Source: Fictibacillus fluitans
Lineage (GTDB): Bacteria > Bacillota > Bacilli > Bacillales > Fictibacillaceae
NCBI RefSeq assembly: GCF_030418125.1
Contig: NZ_JAUHTR010000005.1
Coordinates: 1 to 64,000 of the forward strand
DNA: 64,000 nt
Direction of reading: 5' to 3'
Positions 7,740-15,621 of the stretch are shown piece by piece; the stretch's first letter is position 1, and the number at the start of each line of letters is the position of its first letter. The position numbers and the translations under genes were made by a program. The notes under the pieces were generated by a model that did no database searches, was not told the DNA's origin, and saw only the letters and a list, made by a program, of their open reading frames with translations.

Positions 7740-8491
7740 GATGAACCCTCAATTCTCAGTCGTATATTTACAAAGTTATACGCCGGCCACGGACCTGTGT
7801 ATTTGAAATCCACTTTGTCTTTCCATGCTTCATAGAGATCGTTAACCTTTTGGTCGAACTGAGTTTCGCTGCTGCGCTCGATTAAAAAGGCCGCATTCAA
7901 AAACACTTTCCCCGGAATCGTATCATTCTGCTTTCCTGCAGCGGAGAGCAGCGAAAGCGGCAGGTAAATTTCCCTTTCCACCTGTTCCTGAAGCTGAAGG
8001 ACAAACAGCTGTGCCCGTTCCCCCATCTGGATACGATCATAAAAAGCAGCCGGTGCGTCTATATCCTTTGAATTTTTCCATTCCAACAAAACGGGATCCT
8101 TTTTCATCTCCGCATCGATCCATTCCTTTTTGGGAAAGACCTTTAAGCCGACTTCAATCTTGTTCTCGAGATGAGAGAACAATTCGATAAAATCTTTTTT
8201 CAGATGGCTGGTAATGAGCAGAACATCCTTCTCTGAATGAAACACATTGCCAAAGCTCATGGGAATCAAGCTGTACTGTTTCATCACTTCCGAGATCACA
8301 TCCTGGTGGGTCAACAGGTTCTGACGGCCGGGAAGCACCTCGCCCTCCACCTTGCATACCACCATGGCAATGCTGCCCAGATGAAGAGTGAACACTCCGG
8401 ATTTCTCACCATTAAATTCTGCCTGGCCAAATGACTTCTTTTCTTTTTCCGCTATCGCACAAAAAACATAAATGCCTTTTTCCGTGCTCAC
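7736..8491 (-). CDS. gvpF: Gas vesicle protein GvpF (GvpF/L family)
   Basis: 251-residue GvpF/L protein: N-terminal GIYVFCAIAE strand, central IPMSFGNVFHSEKDVLLI block, and the C-terminal DFKYTGPWPAYNFVNIRLR motif. The GTG start at 8491 overlaps the gvpN stop (GTGA). Family knowledge places GvpF at the interface with GvpA during assembly. The long middle region differs from GvpL of the same operon, so both family members are kept. Confidence 0.93.
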   Translation of the reverse strand: MSTEKGIYVFCAIAEKEKKSFGQAEFNGEKSGVFTLHLGSIAMVVCKVEGEVLPGRQNLLTHQDVISEVMKQYSLIPMSFGNVFHSEKDVLLITSHLKKDFIELFSHLENKIEVGLKVFPKKEWIDAEMKKDPVLLEWKNSKDIDAPAAFYDRIQMGERAQLFVLQLQEQVEREIYLPLSLLSAAGKQNDTIPGKVFLNAAFLIERSSETQFDQKVNDLYEAWKDKVDFKYTGPWPAYNFVNIRLRIEGSS

Positions 8492-9375
8492 TCCGGTTCA
8501 TCCTCTCTCTGCAATTCCTGCAGAATCAGTTCCTGCACCGTTTCCTCTTCTTCATCGGGAAAAAAAGGCTGAACATGGCGGGTCAGTACATCAAGGCAAA
8601 GCTGCTGATACAAAAGATTTTTCGGACAAATTTCAACAGACGCTTTTTTGGCTATGGAAGCAATCATGATGGCAGCCCTCAGACTCGGGCTGCTGCCATT
8701 GCCATAGGCTCTCAGCCGGTTAACAAACTGAACGATAGATGCTGCTTCTTTTTCATTAACACCTGTTTTCTTGCGGATAATAGCCATTTCTGATTGTTCA
8801 TCACAGAGATTTATACCGATGGTAATTAATCGGTCGATCAGTGCATCCTGTGTATGAAACGTTCCGGCATACTCCTCCGGGTTGCTTGTGAAAATCATGC
8901 AAAAATCCGGATGGCATGGAATGGCGGTGAACTTTCCATTCCCATACACAGGGAGCACCCTCTCCTCGAGGAGAGATAAAAGTATATTATTCGTTTCCGG
9001 GCGCGAACGTGTAAACTCATCATAAATTACGACATGTCCCTTTTTCACCGCCTCAATCAGCTGCCCTTGCATCCATAAAGGTCTGACTTCCTGCTCCTTC
9101 TTATATACCGAATGGATATAGTTGTCTACGACCTCCTTTTTGGTGATACCCATATAGTGGCCGATCAGGTCCTTGTTGCTCAGCTCGTGATGTCCCCGTA
9201 TTACGGTTACCGGCCTGTCCATCTGTTTGGCAATATAAAAGGCAAGACTGGTCTTTCCTACCCCTGATGGTCCGGTAAAATGAACCGGAAAGCCTGTCCG
9301 CAAATACATGAGGGACCTGGACACCAGTGACTGGTAAAAAGGGACAGCGAGAAATTCATCCTGTTGATTCATCAT
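8488..9375 (-). CDS. gvpN: Gas vesicle AAA+ ATPase GvpN
   Basis: MoxR-type AAA+ ATPase of 295 residues. Walker A is GPSGVGKTS (about 35-43), Walker B VVIYDEF (about 115-121), sensor 1 IFTSNPEEYAG, and the arginine-finger region DALIDRL. GvpN supports widening and growth of vesicles. It follows gvpA after 73 bases containing an attenuator-like hairpin, and is the first of seven tightly coupled genes. Two ATGs stand in tandem at the start; either could be used. Confidence 0.95.
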   Translation of the reverse strand: MMNQQDEFLAVPFYQSLVSRSLMYLRTGFPVHFTGPSGVGKTSLAFYIAKQMDRPVTVIRGHHELSNKDLIGHYMGITKKEVVDNYIHSVYKKEQEVRPLWMQGQLIEAVKKGHVVIYDEFTRSRPETNNILLSLLEERVLPVYGNGKFTAIPCHPDFCMIFTSNPEEYAGTFHTQDALIDRLITIGINLCDEQSEMAIIRKKTGVNEKEAASIVQFVNRLRAYGNGSSPSLRAAIMIASIAKKASVEICPKNLLYQQLCLDVLTRHVQPFFPDEEEETVQELILQELQREDEPE

Positions 9376-9403
9376 CCTTTTCGCTTCCTTTCATTCATCA
9401 TTT

Positions 9404-9437
9404 AAAAAAACCAAGGCGCAGAACAGCCCTGGTTTTT
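9404..9437 (-). terminator. Attenuator-like hairpin between gvpA and gvpN
   Basis: Inverted repeat AAAACCA...TGGTTTT extended by a GGC/GCC pair, followed on the minus strand by seven T. It lies within the operon directly after gvpA, with no obvious new promoter before gvpN, so partial read-through would give more gvpA than accessory mRNA. Confidence 0.65.
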
Positions 9438-9448
9438 CCGAGTCTGTA

Positions 9449-9682
9449 TTAAAGTGGTGCAGGCTCACTGTCTTCTTCCTTAGGCTGAAGAAGGCCTACT
9501 GCTTCGGCATAACGAAGCCAGGTATCGACACTCGCGATGACAATACGGGCATCAATCGTTAACAGCTCGATTCCAACCAAGGAAACCCGAGCCCACAGAT
9601 CAATAACCACACCTTTATCCAGAATCCGGTCGATAACCTCCGCTAAGCTGGAAGAGTCTACACTCTTTTGAATGGCAGCCAT
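9449..9682 (-). CDS. gvpA: Major gas vesicle shell protein GvpA
   Basis: 77-residue hydrophobic shell protein. The signature [16 protein letters not shown] followed by [20 protein letters not shown] and [15 protein letters not shown] matches GvpA/GvpB of B. megaterium almost position by position; the acidic tail after residue 66 is short. The start is ATG 9682 behind AAAGGAGGGGATTGC; an ATG 18 bases upstream lies before that ribosome binding site. GvpA polymerises into the ribbed wall. Only one copy is present, whereas B. megaterium has gvpA and gvpB. First gene of the operon. Confidence 0.97.
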   Translation of the reverse strand: MAAIQKSVDSSSLAEVIDRILDKGVVIDLWARVSLVGIELLTIDARIVIASVDTWLRYAEAVGLLQPKEEDSEPAPL

Positions 9683-10043
9683 GCAATCCCCTCCTTTCAT
9701 CGGTTGAGAACCAAGGGGAATTTCTTTAGCTTATTCTTTATTTTTGCTTCTGGTGACGGCAAGCCCCTTGCCACAACTGCTTCCTCCGTAAATACGAAGT
9801 AAGATAGTATATGTTTGCTGGATTTAAGAGGATTGGACAGGCGTTTACTAGAATGAAAGATTTTATTTTAAAAGTAATAGCGGGGTGGGTCCGGCCAGTA
9901 AATTCTTTGTTTTGGACAGTAAAGCTTTAATTCCGGCCAGTAAGTCTTCGATTCTGGCCAGTAAGTTTTGGATTTCGGCCTGTATTTCTGTCAACAGCCG
10001 GCTGACAGACTCTCCAAACGGTGCTTTTTTAGTAAAAGACACA
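9683..10043. other. Intergenic region upstream of gvpA
   Basis: Leader of the gas vesicle operon with a small hairpin GGCAAG-CCC-CTTGCC type at 9758-9772 and a TATACT box on the minus strand near 9800, but no convincing -35. The region beyond holds the 21-bp array listed separately. No gene seen. Confidence 0.6.
9893..9986. repeat. Intergenic array with exact 21-bp period (GGCCAGTAA type)
   Basis: The motif GGCCAGTAA, with variants GGACAGTAA and GGCCTGTAT, starts at 9893, 9914, 9935, 9956 and 9977, exactly 21 bases apart, with T-rich fill between. A short inverted repeat TCTGTCA/TGACAGA follows at 9987-10009. Compare the array at 63480-63600, which has the same period. Confidence 0.85.
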
Positions 10044-10069
10044 AAAAAACAGCCTCTCAGCTGTTTTTT
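10044..10069. terminator. Terminator after the ABC exporter operon
   Basis: Perfect 10-bp stem AAAAAACAGC/GCTGTTTTTT with a 6-base loop, downstream of the second permease gene; the sequence would work in both directions. Confidence 0.85.
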
Positions 10070-10087
10070 CGCAACTATAATCTATGT

Positions 10088-10882
10088 TTATATCTTCAAA
10101 TCTCTCTTACGGTATGCCGCAAACGTCAGGACGAATGCACCGAGAATGATAGCGGCGGACAGCCAGATGTACACCCCTTCAAACCCTGTGCTTCCCACCA
10201 GCTTTTTTGCTTCAAAATATTTAAAAGGCGTGATGAAACGCAGGGCATCGAGCTTGTCGTTCAGCTCGATGGCAATCGATAAAATATAGGCAATAACAAG
10301 AATGCCTGTCGCTATGGATACGGTCGATTTGGGACGGAGGCTCACAGCAGCTACTGCCATCCCCACCGAGAGGAAAATCAGCTGAAGGATCAGCATTCCG
10401 GCCATCAGCCTCCCAATCCCGCTTAAGTCTGCAGAAGGTTCATAGTAATTGACCATTCCGGCAGACAACCCATATGTCACCAGATTAAAGAGCAAAAGCA
10501 GAATGAGGGAAGCGGCAAGCTTGGAGGCAACAATCCTTGTTCGGGATACAGGTTTCGCCAGCAAAAACTCGGACGTTTTATCCCGCTCTTCTTTTGTGAT
10601 CATCGTCGAACCAAGCAAGGCTGCATGAATGGCAGCCATGAGTGCAAGATAGGAAAACAGCATTCCAAAATACCCTGTGATGGTGGTTAGATCAAGCGAA
10701 CTCAATCCAAAGATCGCCTGCAGTGATTTCGGCATCGCTCCAAAGATTTCGTTCACGGATTGGCCCGAGTTTTTCATCGTATCGTACTTGCTCATACCGG
10801 ACACCACCATAAAAAGAAGCCCGATACACCACCAGATCATCGATTTGCGGCTGCTCCTCAACTCTCTCCAGAAGATGTTCAA
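10088..10882 (-). CDS. ABC-2 type exporter permease (second)
   Basis: 264-residue membrane protein with about six transmembrane segments and the ABC-2 permease layout: cytoplasmic N-terminus (MNIFWRELRSSRKSM), a first membrane helix at about residue 16-32, and the typical TSEFLLAKPVSRTRIVASKLAA loop around residue 100. It resembles the neighbouring permease throughout, so the two are duplicates that probably form a heterodimer with the ATPase encoded upstream. Substrate not predictable; relatives export antimicrobial peptides or other hydrophobic compounds. Confidence 0.9.
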   Translation of the reverse strand: MNIFWRELRSSRKSMIWWCIGLLFMVVSGMSKYDTMKNSGQSVNEIFGAMPKSLQAIFGLSSLDLTTITGYFGMLFSYLALMAAIHAALLGSTMITKEERDKTSEFLLAKPVSRTRIVASKLAASLILLLLFNLVTYGLSAGMVNYYEPSADLSGIGRLMAGMLILQLIFLSVGMAVAAVSLRPKSTVSIATGILVIAYILSIAIELNDKLDALRFITPFKYFEAKKLVGSTGFEGVYIWLSAAIILGAFVLTFAAYRKRDLKI

Positions 10883-10907
10883 TTTTTTTCACCTCTTTTA
10901 CATCCAG

Positions 10908-11705
10908 CTAAGCAGCATGGATGTCTTTTTTCATAAACAGAAAGCTGCCTGCTCCAACAGCGATCACAATGACTGCTGCCCCCAAGCCCATAAATAAGGG
11001 CTCATACGCGGTGTGCTTCATAATGTAGGGCAGGTCAAAGTACTTGAACGGCGTGATATAGCGGGAAGCTTCATCGCTGATTGCGGAACCGAACATGCTG
11101 ATGATAAAGAAAGCAAAAACCGTACCGAGGGATACCGGCAGCACCGAACGGATTCTTGGAAATAAGGCAGAGACAAAAAAGCCAAGCGCCGCAAACATAA
11201 GCTGCACAAAAAAATTAGCGGCTGATATCAGGAAAAAGGCACTGGTATCAAAGTCATTTGCTGCCACTGTATTCGCCATGATATAAGAAACCACAACAAA
11301 AACCAGATTGGTGATCAACAGGATAACCAGCACGGCAACCATTTTTGACGTAATAATCCTCCCTCGTGTCACCGGTTTCGTTAAAAGAAACTCCGCCGTT
11401 TTCCCGCTGACTTCCTTCGAAAGGATACCTGTTCCCAGGTTCATGGCCTGGATGGCGCCGCACAGCATAATATATAAGAAGAAATACGAGTAGAAACCAA
11501 GCAATGAGGTGATGCTGTTGATCTGCACACCCAAAGCCTTCAAAACACCCTCCGGATAATTTTGCAGCACCTTGATAAATTGGTCGCCATCCTTTTCAAT
11601 GGACGGATACATCGAGAAAAACAAAACAGTCACCGCTGCAAGCGATATGGTCCATATCATCATAGAGCGGCGGTTCTCCCTAAGCTCGTGCAGGAACATG
11701 TTCAT
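10908..11705 (-). CDS. ABC-2 type exporter permease (first)
   Basis: 265-residue permease with about six transmembrane helices and the loop KTAEFLLTKPVTRGRIITSKMVA shared with the next gene (TSEFLLAKPVSRTRIVASK). The start is set at ATG 11705, nine bases after GGAGG and overlapping the 3' end of the ATPase gene by 26 bases; the frame is open to 11795, but there it runs through ATPase coding sequence. Part of a TetR-controlled ATPase-permease-permease operon. Confidence 0.9.
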   Translation of the reverse strand: MNMFLHELRENRRSMMIWTISLAAVTVLFFSMYPSIEKDGDQFIKVLQNYPEGVLKALGVQINSITSLLGFYSYFFLYIMLCGAIQAMNLGTGILSKEVSGKTAEFLLTKPVTRGRIITSKMVAVLVILLITNLVFVVVSYIMANTVAANDFDTSAFFLISAANFFVQLMFAALGFFVSALFPRIRSVLPVSLGTVFAFFIISMFGSAISDEASRYITPFKYFDLPYIMKHTAYEPLFMGLGAAVIVIAVGAGSFLFMKKDIHAA

Positions 11706-12597
11706 CTTGAACATCCTCCTTTTCATAATAATGAAGAAAAATTTCTTCCAGATCGGGTTCATCCACCCACAGGTTGGCAAGCTGTATCTCCGCAAGCCTC
11801 CTCATGATCAGATTGATATCCCCGCTGTATAAAAAGCTGATCCGGTTTCCCGCTTCACTTTCAATTTTTGTAACGCCATCCAAAGCGAACAGCCCGGCAT
11901 CAACAGGCACTCTGGTTTCGATTCTGATTTTCTTGTGGTTTCTTTCCTGCAAAGTGCTGATTTTTTCAACCGTAATCAGTTTTCCTTCCTTAATAATGGC
12001 GACCCGGTCACACATTTTCTGCACTTCGCTGAGGATATGGGAGGAAAAGAGAATGGTAGCTCCTTTTTGATTTTCTTCTTTTAAAAGTTCAAAGAACGTT
12101 TGCTGCATCAGTGGATCAAGCCCGCCTGTCGGTTCATCCAGAATAATCAGCTTTGGTTCGTGCAGCAACCCCTGGACAATGCCCACCTTCTTGCGGTTTC
12201 CATACGACAGGTCATCGATTCGTTTGTTCAGGTCCAGATCCATTCTCTCTGCCAGTTCACGGATCCGCTTTTTGCAGTCCTTTTTGTAAAAGCTGGCTGA
12301 GTATTTAAGAAGGTCCTTTACCTTCATCTTGTCGTAATAAAAAACCTCCGACGGCAAATATCCGATTTGTTTTTTAATTTCAGGACCATGCTTCACAACG
12401 TCCTTTCCAAAAATGGTCGCACTGCCGCTTGTGGGATAAATGATGGACAAAAGGGTTCGAAGCGTAGTGGACTTGCCGGCCCCATTCGGGCCAATAAACC
12501 CAAAGATCTCCCCTTCCTTCACAGAAAAGGTAATGTCTTCGATTCCTCTTGACTGGCCGTATCGTTTGGTTAACTGATTCAGTTCAATCACGTTCAT
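11680..12597 (-). CDS. ABC transporter ATP-binding protein
   Basis: Exporter ATPase of 305 residues with Walker A GPNGAGKST (about 37-45), signature LSYGNRKKVGI, Walker B LIILDEPTGGLDP and the H-loop FSSHILSE. A C-terminal extension of some 80 residues after the ATPase core is usual in this BcrA/NatA-like group. Energises the two permeases encoded downstream. It follows the TetR gene by 15 bases and is probably cotranscribed with it. Confidence 0.95.
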   Translation of the reverse strand: MNVIELNQLTKRYGQSRGIEDITFSVKEGEIFGFIGPNGAGKSTTLRTLLSIIYPTSGSATIFGKDVVKHGPEIKKQIGYLPSEVFYYDKMKVKDLLKYSASFYKKDCKKRIRELAERMDLDLNKRIDDLSYGNRKKVGIVQGLLHEPKLIILDEPTGGLDPLMQQTFFELLKEENQKGATILFSSHILSEVQKMCDRVAIIKEGKLITVEKISTLQERNHKKIRIETRVPVDAGLFALDGVTKIESEAGNRISFLYSGDINLIMRRLAEIQLANLWVDEPDLEEIFLHYYEKEDVQDEHVPARA

Positions 12598-12612
12598 GGC
12601 AGCAGCCTCCCG

Positions 12613-13260
12613 TCATTTGTAAAATGCTTGTTTAAACATATCAATATAAGCTTTCGATTCAGCAAATACTTCATCATAATCCAGCTCCTGCTGACTTAAT
12701 TTCGCTTTCATCAAGTATTCTTCACTTAAGCCCTGGAACGTCCACATCATACTTTTTATGGCTTTCGGCAGGTCCAGATCTTCCCGGAACCGGGAATGGT
12801 CAATACCGTCAAACAGCCATGTGGAGCTGTTCGCTGTGAATTCCTTGATCTTGCCTTGAAAATCGCTTCGGATCTGCTCCGACTCCTCCAGCATGGCTTT
12901 TTCAAAGAAACGAAAAATATCGGGATACGTTTGGAGCAGTTCCACCTTGATCAGCGTCATGTCATGAAGCCGTTTAAAAAAATCAGGCTCCTCCATGACT
13001 GTCTTTTTATAAAAATCCTCCATTACGACCTCAATACAATGGTCAAACAAAAACAGGTAGAGTGTTTTCTTGTTCTTGAAATAGTGAAACAGCAGCCCTT
13101 TCGAAATGCCTGCCTCCTTCACAATTTCATTGGTCGATGCATGGTCATACCCTTTCTGGACATATACTTTTATCGCAGCATTTAAAATTTTGATTTGCTT
13201 CTCGTCATCGAGACTGAAAAATTTGGAATTCAAGAGCAGCACTTCTTTCATTTTTCTCAT
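12613..13260 (-). CDS. TetR-family repressor of the ABC exporter
   Basis: TetR-family regulator of 215 residues. The N-terminal helix-turn-helix (about 25-70) includes GYDHASTNEIVKEAGISKGL and LFHYFKNKKTLYLFLF; the rest is the ligand-binding domain. First gene of the operon with the ABC exporter, hence probably autoregulated. Two TTGACC-N5-GGTCAA palindromes lie at and just upstream of its start codon (13260-13276 and 13293-13309). A second ATG nine bases in (13251) is a possible start; neither has a strong ribosome binding site. Confidence 0.92.
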   Translation of the reverse strand: MRKMKEVLLLNSKFFSLDDEKQIKILNAAIKVYVQKGYDHASTNEIVKEAGISKGLLFHYFKNKKTLYLFLFDHCIEVVMEDFYKKTVMEEPDFFKRLHDMTLIKVELLQTYPDIFRFFEKAMLEESEQIRSDFQGKIKEFTANSSTWLFDGIDHSRFREDLDLPKAIKSMMWTFQGLSEEYLMKAKLSQQELDYDEVFAESKAYIDMFKQAFYK

Positions 13261-13309
13261 TGACCACTTCGGTCAACTTCAGTATATGCTGATTGACCAC
13301 TGTGGTCAA
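13260..13309. promoter_or_regulatory. Paired TetR operators
   Basis: TTGACCACTTCGGTCAA at 13260-13276 and TTGACCACTGTGGTCAA at 13293-13309; the second has perfect 8-bp arms. Their centres are 33 bp apart, about three helical turns, which puts two repressor dimers on one face of the DNA. Confidence 0.8.
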
Positions 13310-13383
13310 CGTTATCTTTTCGACACAGATTACATATCCTGTTAGTTGCTTCAAGAGTAACTTTTATAGAGACTTCATCGATC

Positions 13384-13590
13384 AGTTGATTGGAGCGGAA
13401 GGTGCGAGACTCCTCGAAAATGAAAATCACATTTTCTTCGTGCGATGAATCGCTCCCGAAGCCTTCCTTGTCCTGCAGAGGAACGTGACAGGTGAGACAA
13501 GGTAGGCGTTTACGCCGGTACACAGGCGCTTGCGCCGGTGGGGCTCAGCGCACGCCCTGCGGAAAGCGAGCATCCTGAAGCGGAAAGCAA
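13384..13590 (+). repeat. Dispersed intergenic repeat, copy 1
   Basis: About 200 bp starting GTTGATTGGAG and including GGTGCGAGACTCC, a GATGAATCGCT block, ACGTGACAGGTGAGAC, and GC-rich self-complementary stretches such as GGCGCTTGCGCC. The same sequence occurs inverted at 24651-24846 and, shortened, at 47304-47427. No coding sense and no transposase. Confidence 0.85.
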
Positions 13591-13624
13591 CTGCCCCCAG
13601 CTACCTTTAAAAGACACAAAAAAA

Positions 13625-13652
13625 ACACCCATCCTTTTTTAAGAATGGGTGT
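13625..13652 (-). terminator. Terminator of pssA
   Basis: Stem ACACCCAT/ATGGGTGT with a T-run on the minus strand just after the pssA stop. Confidence 0.8.
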
Positions 13653-13660
13653 CTCTCGTG

Positions 13661-14368
13661 TTATCTTCCACGCTTCCATTTCGGGAGCTTTGGCTCTTTT
13701 ACCTGGATGAAGCGGATAATGATGAACAGGATGTAAATGGCCAGGGCCACATAGAAAAATACGGGAACTTTTTCAAATCTCGCTTTGGCCAAAAGGTAGA
13801 ACATATAAAATAAAAACAAGGTAACAATCACGCCGTTTTTTGGCAGCCGTATGCTTTTAAAGCTAGGTATCTTAATGGTACTGACCATCAGAACGGCCAA
13901 TCCGTAAAAGGCGACGAGAAATATCCACAACGGAATGGTTTTAACGAACAGTACCAGGAAGGTAACGATGGCGCCTGCCATTGTAATCGGAATGCCGGTA
14001 AACCGTTTCAGCGATTCCTCTGATGAGGTTACATTGAAACGCGCCAGCCGGTACGCCCCAAAGACAGGGAAAATCCCGGCCATTGCAACACCGTATATAT
14101 AATGGAAATCCGCCAAATACGTATGCGCAGCTAGAAATGCAGGAGCCACTCCAAAAGAAACCACATCGGCCAGGGAATCAAGTTCTTTCCCCATTTCGTT
14201 GGTTACTCCGAGGATCCTCGCCACCCTGCCGTCCACCGCATCAAGCATGATTGCGATAAAAATCAGGATAGTTGCGTTTTTGCTGTCCCCGTCAATAATA
14301 TAGCCGATTGAAAAAAAGCCGCAATAAAGGTTTCCGAGCGTAAGCAGATTGGGTATATGCTTCTTCAT
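13661..14368 (-). CDS. pssA: CDP-diacylglycerol-serine O-phosphatidyltransferase
   Basis: Membrane enzyme that makes phosphatidylserine from CDP-diacylglycerol and serine, the precursor of phosphatidylethanolamine. The CDP-alcohol phosphotransferase motif is complete at about residues 43-70 (DAVDGRVAR followed by GKELDSLADVVSFG). Around seven or eight transmembrane segments in 235 residues. In B. subtilis pssA is followed by ybfM and psd; here it is a single gene with its own terminator. Confidence 0.92.
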   Translation of the reverse strand: MKKHIPNLLTLGNLYCGFFSIGYIIDGDSKNATILIFIAIMLDAVDGRVARILGVTNEMGKELDSLADVVSFGVAPAFLAAHTYLADFHYIYGVAMAGIFPVFGAYRLARFNVTSSEESLKRFTGIPITMAGAIVTFLVLFVKTIPLWIFLVAFYGLAVLMVSTIKIPSFKSIRLPKNGVIVTLFLFYMFYLLAKARFEKVPVFFYVALAIYILFIIIRFIQVKEPKLPKWKRGR

Positions 14369-14470
14369 GTAGCACGTCCTTTGTATGTAAACTATACCCT
14401 TCTATACTAATGCATTTTATGGAATTTACAATTCCTTTTCCTATAATATACGGCTAATTTCCTACTTCCA

Positions 14471-14890
14471 TTACATTTTTATTTTATTTAATAAGGAAAT
14501 AAACGTTTCCATTTCCTCTTCTGTCAATTCTTCAAATGTTTTTTCATAAAAACCCTGCAAAATGTTCTCCATTTCCGCTGCCATCTGTTTTCCTTCAGCG
14601 GTAATGGACAAATAGACGATTCTGCGGTCTTCGCTGCTGTGGGTCCGCTTCACCAGTCCGCGGTTGATCAGTTTGTCACTCGTAACAGAGATGTGGCTGT
14701 TGGTTACATTCAGATGATCCGCAATTTCAGACACCATCTGATCGCCACAGCAGTTCAACACTTTCAACACTGCATATTCATTATAAGGAATATAGTCTTT
14801 TAGCAGCGGATGAAAACAAGACCGGATCTTCTTGGTTTGACTCCGGTAGCTGATTACTAAATCCTGTACGAGCCGTTCTCTGGTTTTCAT
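14471..14890 (-). CDS. MarR-family regulator (downstream copy)
   Basis: 139-residue MarR-type winged-helix regulator. The DNA-binding domain covers about residues 45-105: VSEIADHLNVTNSHISVTSDKLINRGLVKR followed by the wing with the family motif SSEDRRIVYLSITAEGK. It is the second of two MarR genes in a row, 46 bases after the other, both divergent from the EmrA/EmrB-type pump genes. The two share the architecture but differ in much of their sequence. Confidence 0.9.
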   Translation of the reverse strand: MKTRERLVQDLVISYRSQTKKIRSCFHPLLKDYIPYNEYAVLKVLNCCGDQMVSEIADHLNVTNSHISVTSDKLINRGLVKRTHSSEDRRIVYLSITAEGKQMAAEMENILQGFYEKTFEELTEEEMETFISLLNKIKM

Positions 14891-14936
14891 AATAAAGATC
14901 TCCTTGCTTTTGAAGCAGCTAGTCGCTTGAACGGGC

Positions 14937-15389
14937 TTACTTTACCTTCTCGCGGATGCCTGCTTCTATTTTTTTTAATAAACGAATATATTCTTCCTGC
15001 TCTTCCTTTTCCAGCGTGGAAAGCATCTCCATCCAAAAATGATCCCTTTTTCTCAGAATCGTTTCCACCAGGTTTTTCCCGTCGTCTGACAGAACAATCC
15101 ACACCACACGCCTGTCCTTCGCATCGCGTGTCCGCTGAATCAAATTGTCATTCTCCAGCTGGTTAAGAAGTGTGGTCGTGGCCCCCGAAGTCAGGCCCAT
15201 TTTGTTCGATATATCAACCACCATGCACTTATGGTTCTCAAAAATCATTTTCAATACGGAGTACTTGGTTGCTGTTAAGCTATATGAGAATTCCTTCATT
15301 TGGTCTTCGATAAATGCCCGCCGCAATTTAAAGAAGGTATCTTTGATCTTGTCGAGCTCATTAATCTTCCTTTGCATTAGTTCGTCCAT
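14937..15389 (-). CDS. MarR-family regulator (upstream copy)
   Basis: 150-residue MarR-type regulator: recognition region MVVDISNKMGLTSGATTTLLNQLE, wing with DAKDRRVVWIVLSDDGK, and helices at both ends for dimerisation. It is divergent from the secretion gene at 15622 with 232 bases between, so it is the likely repressor of the pump. AAGT-N-ACTT elements in that gap (near 15489 and 15534) could be its sites, but this is weak. Confidence 0.9.
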   Translation of the reverse strand: MDELMQRKINELDKIKDTFFKLRRAFIEDQMKEFSYSLTATKYSVLKMIFENHKCMVVDISNKMGLTSGATTTLLNQLENDNLIQRTRDAKDRRVVWIVLSDDGKNLVETILRKRDHFWMEMLSTLEKEEQEEYIRLLKKIEAGIREKVK

Positions 15390-15621
15390 ACCCTTTTCCC
15401 CTCTGCCTTCCTATGTTCAATATGATGATAAATTGTCCCGAAAAATTAAAGTGTAAATTTATTGTGCCCATCATTTCTTTGTGGTAAAGTGTTTACTTAG
15501 ACAATACCTTTATCATAAAGTATCTTTGCTAAAAAGTAAAACTTAGAGAAAAAGGTATATCTCATAAATAGTTAATTGTCCGACACAGTTAACAACATTA
15601 ACCATTAAGGAGGAAAACTAA

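Noticed and set aside
15390-15621. MarR boxes between the regulators and the efflux genes
   Set aside because: AAGT-N-ACTT and GTTAA elements occur, but none is a long convincing palindrome, so no site is annotated.
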